This document shows, in pieces, positions 60,344 to 64,000 of a DNA stretch of 64,000 bases. Below the pieces are notes generated by a model. It searched no databases and was not told the origin of the DNA. It saw only the letters and a program-made list of their open reading frames with translations. The translations under genes and the position numbers were made by a program. Positions within the stretch are counted from its first letter, which is position 1; each line of letters starts with the position of its first letter. The DNA comes from Perkinsus marinus ATCC 50983 (Eukaryota > Perkinsozoa > Perkinsida > Perkinsidae): assembly GCF_000006405.1 (NCBI RefSeq), contig NW_003207820.1:177067-241066 (forward strand). Reading direction: 5' to 3'.

Positions 60344-60735
60344 TGTGCCGGCTTCGCGGCGGCGCAAGTTGTAAATCTCGCTCGCCCGAAATTCATTAGT
60401 TGAAACGGGTGAAACGGCTGGGCGTCACGGCTTCTTCGTGTAGCCTTCTCTGAGCCTTTAGAGAGCCTTTATAGTGATCTTTGAGTGATCTGTGAGGACT
60501 ATCTTCTAGATAGTATCGGGAACTATCTCTTTCGTAACTAACCCTAACACCAATAGGTCTGTTATACCCTCAACGCTCTAGTACATTGCGTTAAGCCTCA
60601 GGAGTCTATGGAATTACGTTCTGGTTCTAAGTTATCCCCCTCTGTCGGTTCTGTCCGCAGAGGGAGATCTAGAGAGGAATCTAGTGCTTTTCCTCTTCCC
60701 CCTAGTAACAGGATTCCATCACCCGCTCCTGCACA
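60344..60735 (+). repeat. Left 392-bp inverted repeat
   Basis: Pairs with 62972-63363. It contains ATG 60608 and the first 42 codons of a plus-strand ORF (MELRSGSKLSPSVGSVRRGR). Confidence 0.95.
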
Positions 60736-61135
60736 TTCTACCGGGATAATACCCCGAACCAACTCACAAACTCAAGATGACGACCGCACGCACAGCAAGG
60801 CCCCTCAAGAGAGAGAGCCATCTAGCTGTACTGAACCTCCTGACCAAGGCGTCTCTGATCAATCCCTGGTTGGTCTACCCCCTATCCTCAAGGGGGGTGC
60901 ATCCACGAGCTCGAGGGCTACGAGGACATCGTCCAAGGGTCTCTATGGCAAGAGCCAGACCCGCCTCAAGCCCCCGGTCGCCCGAATCAAGGAGCGTGAT
61001 CGAAGTGATGCCCATCTAGTCGAGAAGAGTTCACAAGGGACGTCATCAAGCTCAAGGCTCCGTGAAGGGCTCCCATCTATGAGGAGCGCCTTCGTGACCA
61101 TCCCCAGGCTGGGGACCCCAGCCGACCCGAACTGA
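60608..61135 (+). CDS. Ser/Pro/Arg-rich ORF starting in the left inverted repeat
   Basis: An open frame of 175 codons of low-complexity, probably disordered protein (MELRSGSKLSPSVGSVRRGR..., SSAFPLPPSNRIPSPAPAHS). The 'LRSG' beginning recalls N-termini of some retroelement Gag proteins, but that is weak. It may be a separate gene or the 5' part of the DXO-like gene. The frames differ, and I found no compelling intron to join them; one candidate, 61042-61121, restores frame but has a poor donor. Homologous first codons occur on the minus strand in the right arm (63099-62972). Confidence 0.45.
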   Translation: MELRSGSKLSPSVGSVRRGRSREESSAFPLPPSNRIPSPAPAHSTGIIPRTNSQTQDDDRTHSKAPQEREPSSCTEPPDQGVSDQSLVGLPPILKGGASTSSRATRTSSKGLYGKSQTRLKPPVARIKERDRSDAHLVEKSSQGTSSSSRLREGLPSMRSAFVTIPRLGTPADPN

Positions 61136-62211
61136 GTAGGAAGCGACCGGCGGTCGCTTCCTACTCGTGGGACCGTTCCTCTACGTTGAAAGAACCTCAT
61201 ATTGTGGTACCTGGCCAGGGCCGCATCTACAGACCAGTGAGCAAGTCGTTTCAAGCGTACAAAGGGGTGGAGTAAGTTCCGTGTTATCTCATCCGAGCAT
61301 CCATGGTTGTGCTCTTGTTCAGAGAAGGCAATAGTAAACTGGAGTGGGACATTGCCAACCCTATGGAGTCTGTATTCCATGCCGTTGCTATATGTGATCC
61401 TGAATTCGACTGGTCCTCTGTTGATCTCGTCACAGACCGCAACAATCTGAGGAAGTTGCTGAAGTTGGTGGACCCAGTTCAGAGCAAGCCATTCTTCCCG
61501 GGTGCTGAGGAAGGATTCGCAATCCTCGCAGATGTCCCAGCTGGCAAGAGACCAGTTGTGTTCACTGCGCATAGAGAGGGTCTTGAGAGGATTAATAGAG
61601 GCTTTGGTGCATCCTTCGAGGAGCATGTGACGGTGGCTCCCAAAGGGACCGCTAGCTTCGAAGAGTATCATAGGCTCGTCCTCCTGACCATCGACAGGTT
61701 GAGAATACTCGTTAGAACTGAAGTCGATGCTGTGTTGAATGACTCTGGAGACGAGGCTTCATTGAAGGATTGGATCCTCTGTAAGGGCAGCGATACGATG
61801 CATTACCGCGCCTTTGGGAAGTTCAACGCTGAGGAGACGGTGGTTGAACTGAAGAGCAAGAGCGCTTTCTTCCCCGACTTCCAATGGAGGGCTACCTTCT
61901 ACCAGATGTTATTAGGCAAGGCGGATAAGATGGTCCTCGGCTGGCACACAAGGGGCCTCTTCAAACCTCCAACTGAATATTCAATATCGCAAATACGAAG
62001 TAAAGTGGAAGACGATGTTGATAAGCGTATCCGTCAACTCGGCGCTTTACTTCAACGCTTGGTCGATACACTCAAGGGGGAGGAGATGCCCAAGGCGTTG
62101 GAGTTGACTTGGGAAGGGCGACTATCTGATCTCATCATCGAGGCAGGCAATGTGACGAATCCGACTGGTGTTTCGGAGACTTGCAGATTCGTTGAATCGT
62201 TCATCGAGTAG
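61066..62211 (+). CDS. DXO/RAI1-like decapping nuclease
   Basis: The DXO/RAI1 family removes incomplete or non-canonical 5' caps and digests RNA 5' to 3'. The upstream exon is open from 61066 and ends at 61271 (YRPVSKSFQAYKGVE). An intron of 51 nt (61272-61322, GTAAGT to TTCAG) leads to an exon ending at 62211. Counting from the in-frame ATG at 61303, family motifs appear in order: LVTDRNNLRKLL (Arg46, motif I), GFGASFEEH (Glu106, GxxFE), RTEVDAV (Glu140, Asp142), VVELKSK (Glu182, Lys184) and FYQMLLGKADKMVLGWH (Gln201). All predicted metal and RNA contacts are present. The true 5' end is unknown because a stop at 61063-61065 closes this frame. The whole gene lies between the inverted repeats. 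Confidence 0.72.
61134..61166. repeat. 15-bp perfect hairpin within the DXO-like exon
   Basis: GAGTAGGAAGCGACC at 61134-61148 pairs exactly with 61152-61166 across a three-base loop. It lies within the upstream coding exon. Confidence 0.9.
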
Positions 62212-62971
62212 ATCGCTCAAGTTCAAGTGGGTTTACATCCTTTCTTTTTAGACTTATCAAGTTCCCCGCAAGCACTGTGTTATGATAGTCTACACCTTTT
62301 CCCGTGCAAGTTTGACAAGTGAGCAGGCAAGTATGACGGTGTTACAATCAAGGTTGACTTTGAGAATTCAAGTATGTCACAATCTAATCACGTTACAATC
62401 AAGATTGACAATGAAAATTCAAGTAGAGTATTTGTCGACTTGATGATTTATCGCTGTCGGTCTCTGGGGGACATCCAACGTGATGAGCCTAGGTGAGGAG
62501 AAGGTCGTGTAGCATCAGAATGACAAGTACACAGAGTGTTTTGAATGATTGACGTGTAAGTAGTGACTGAGTTCCCCTGTACACTCTGGCCGGGTTGGTG
62601 GAGGTGATTACGCTGTCCTCACCAAACCGTTTTACGAATTACAGGTGGTCAGGTAGCATAAACTTCTCACTCGCTACAAAACTCTCAAGCCTACGTTCAG
62701 TGGATTTTGTCCCGCCTACTCGACGAGGGCTACCATTTTTTCTGCCTCGCCACTAATTTCTCCTTCGTCCCTGGTTGTCTTGTCGGGTTTTGGGTTTTTC
62801 CTTCTACGACTTGCCCTTGTTCTTTGTTGTTATCTATTCTGATTATGTTTTTGTTCTAGCCTTCGCTCTGCTCGTCACGTATTGTTGTGGCCCGAGGAGA
62901 AATTTGGTGGCGCGCGCAAACTGTCGATTTTGAAGATGATCGGAACTAGCGCGCGCGCCCTTGATCGACTG
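62212..62971. other. Non-coding interior of the inverted-repeat element
   Basis: No gene is supported. Two near-copies of a short motif containing GTTACAATCAAG and TTCAAGTA lie at about 62341-62375 and 62391-62424. Confidence 0.5.
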
Positions 62972-63363
62972 TGTGCAGGAGCGGGTGATGGAATCCTGTT
63001 ACTAGGGGGAAGAGGAAAAGCACTAGATTCCTCTCTAGATCTCCCTCTGCGGACAGAACCGACAGAGGGGGATAACTTAGAACCAGAACGTAATTCCATA
63101 GACTCCTGAGGCTTAACGCAATGTACTAGAGCGTTGAGGGTATAACAGACCTATTGGTGTTAGGGTTAGTTACGAAAGAGATAGTTCCCGATACTATCTA
63201 GAAGATAGTCCTCACAGATCACTCAAAGATCACTATAAAGGCTCTCTAAAGGCTCAGAGAAGGCTACACGAAGCAGCCGTGACGCCCAGCCGTTTCACCC
63301 GTTTCAACTAATGAATTTCGGGCGAGCGAGATTTACAACTTGCGCCGCCGCGAAGCCGGCACA
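62972..63363 (-). repeat. Right 392-bp inverted repeat
   Basis: Reverse complement of 60344-60735. On the minus strand it carries the same ATG and first 42 codons (from 63099), after which the frame runs on into unrelated interior sequence to 62875. Confidence 0.95.
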
Positions 63364-63659
63364 TACCCCGCGTGCGACATTTGAGCACCCATACATCATC
63401 GATAATCAAATACAAGAATAAGTGACAGCTATCGATACAGCGATAGATGAGAGAAGAAATAGACGATATCCTCGTCACGATTACTATCTTTATCGCGATA
63501 GCTGAGCGAAAAATAGATAATAACTCATTGTCGTCATCATCGACCACTAATAGCTTCTTATTTCGCCATAGAATGAACAATCGGACAGAATCGATTGCCT
63601 TCGCGAGCGATAGAATTGACGCCTTCCCATGGCACAATGATGCATACGTAGGGCAAATA

Positions 63660-63965
63660 TCATAGCTTGCATAACCGTTCAAGTAGATTCCTCGTCCTTA
63701 CCGATAAAGATCGTGTAAGAGCCCTAGTTGATGGCGCGATGAAAATGAGCTCTTCTTGTCGAACAATGACACTATCGATATTAGGGGATACAGAGAGCTC
63801 ACCGAGTAGACCCAGGGTAATAGGTTGGATGTGGACCAATTTGGTTTCCTGCCTACAATGCACTGTAGGGTTCGGAATTGCAATGTCATTCGATACCACA
63901 GCAAGTCCCGCATAGACCCTAGAAGTAGAAGCAACCAACCAACCATCTTGAGGGTAGATCATCAA
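63660..63965 (-). CDS. Hypothetical open frame, possibly a partial exon
   Basis: A 101-codon minus-strand frame near the window end (IAIPNPTVHCRQETKLVH, ELIFIAPSTRALTRSLSVR). Residue composition looks protein-like and no stop interrupts it, but there is no recognisable domain and a competing plus-strand frame covers 63667-63915. It may be the 3' exon of a gene that starts beyond the window. Confidence 0.25.
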   Translation of the reverse strand: MMIYPQDGWLVASTSRVYAGLAVVSNDIAIPNPTVHCRQETKLVHIQPITLGLLGELSVSPNIDSVIVRQEELIFIAPSTRALTRSLSVRTRNLLERLCKL

Positions 63966-64000
63966 TTTAGAACCGAACCTCGTTGTTATCGTAGAGTTCA

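Larger units (their letters stand above)
60344..63363. mobile_element. 3.0-kb element bounded by 392-bp inverted repeats
   Basis: The left arm 60344-60735 and right arm 62972-63363 are reverse complements over 392 bp with a single mismatch that I can find (60433 versus 63274). Both outer ends read TGTGCCGGCTTCGCGG going inward. No direct target-site duplication is evident. The interior encodes a DXO/RAI1-like nuclease gene and a Ser/Pro/Arg-rich ORF whose start lies inside the left arm. No transposase, integrase or reverse transcriptase was seen. The high arm identity suggests recent formation or ongoing homogenisation. Confidence 0.85.

Noticed and set aside
60608-61135. Gag protein of an LTR retroelement
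   Set aside because: Only the LRSG start recalls Gag. The terminal repeats are inverted, not direct, and no protease, reverse transcriptase or integrase is present.

Overview
The window looks like nuclear DNA of a compact-genome protist, most likely a Perkinsus-type alveolate. Genes are broken by many short GT-AG introns, usually about 35-80 nt and apparently as short as 22-23 nt. There is a eukaryotic tRNA-Ile. Cellular markers are NOP58, SSRP1, a CSB/ERCC6-type SNF2 ATPase and DNAAF10/WDR92, the last implying motile cilia. A plant/algal-type 3-ketoacyl-CoA synthase sits beside them. The taxon is inferred; exon joins were made by eye from reading frame, splice signals and family resemblance.

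Layout. 1-5.7 kb (-): two tandem RRM genes whose central exon is nearly identical while flanking exons have diverged. 6.2-23 kb (+): KCS, NOP58, two paralogous coiled-coil genes of unknown function, an unknown gene, CSB/ERCC6 and a RING-finger membrane protein, interleaved with decayed duplicates of the RING and CSB 3' regions, a 109-bp tandem repeat and several near-perfect hairpins. 26-27 kb (+): a Cys-rich gene. 27.5-32.1 kb (-): a coiled-coil gene and WDR92, which is divergent from a triple CCCH zinc-finger gene at 32.3 kb (+). 33.7-46.3 kb (+): one very large or two adjacent genes with SH3, B-box, possible WW, many IQ motifs and a C-terminal globular/TPR-like part, with a tRNA-Ile on the other strand at 42.3 kb. 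47.5-48.6 kb (-): a UreH/NicO-like transporter. 49.4-51.4 kb (+): a TPR protein. 51.8-59.5 kb (-): a helical-repeat protein, an FHA-BRCT protein and SSRP1. 60.3-63.4 kb: an element bounded by 392-bp inverted repeats.

The most striking item is that last element. Its central gene carries all the sequence motifs of the DXO/RAI1 decapping-nuclease family (Arg motif, GxxFE, ExD, ExK, Gln), and the start codon of an upstream ORF lies inside the inverted repeat. Several chromatin, repair and RNA genes (CSB, SSRP1, FHA-BRCT, NOP58, RRM) share the window, but co-orientation looks like the strand clustering of compact protist genomes rather than an operon.
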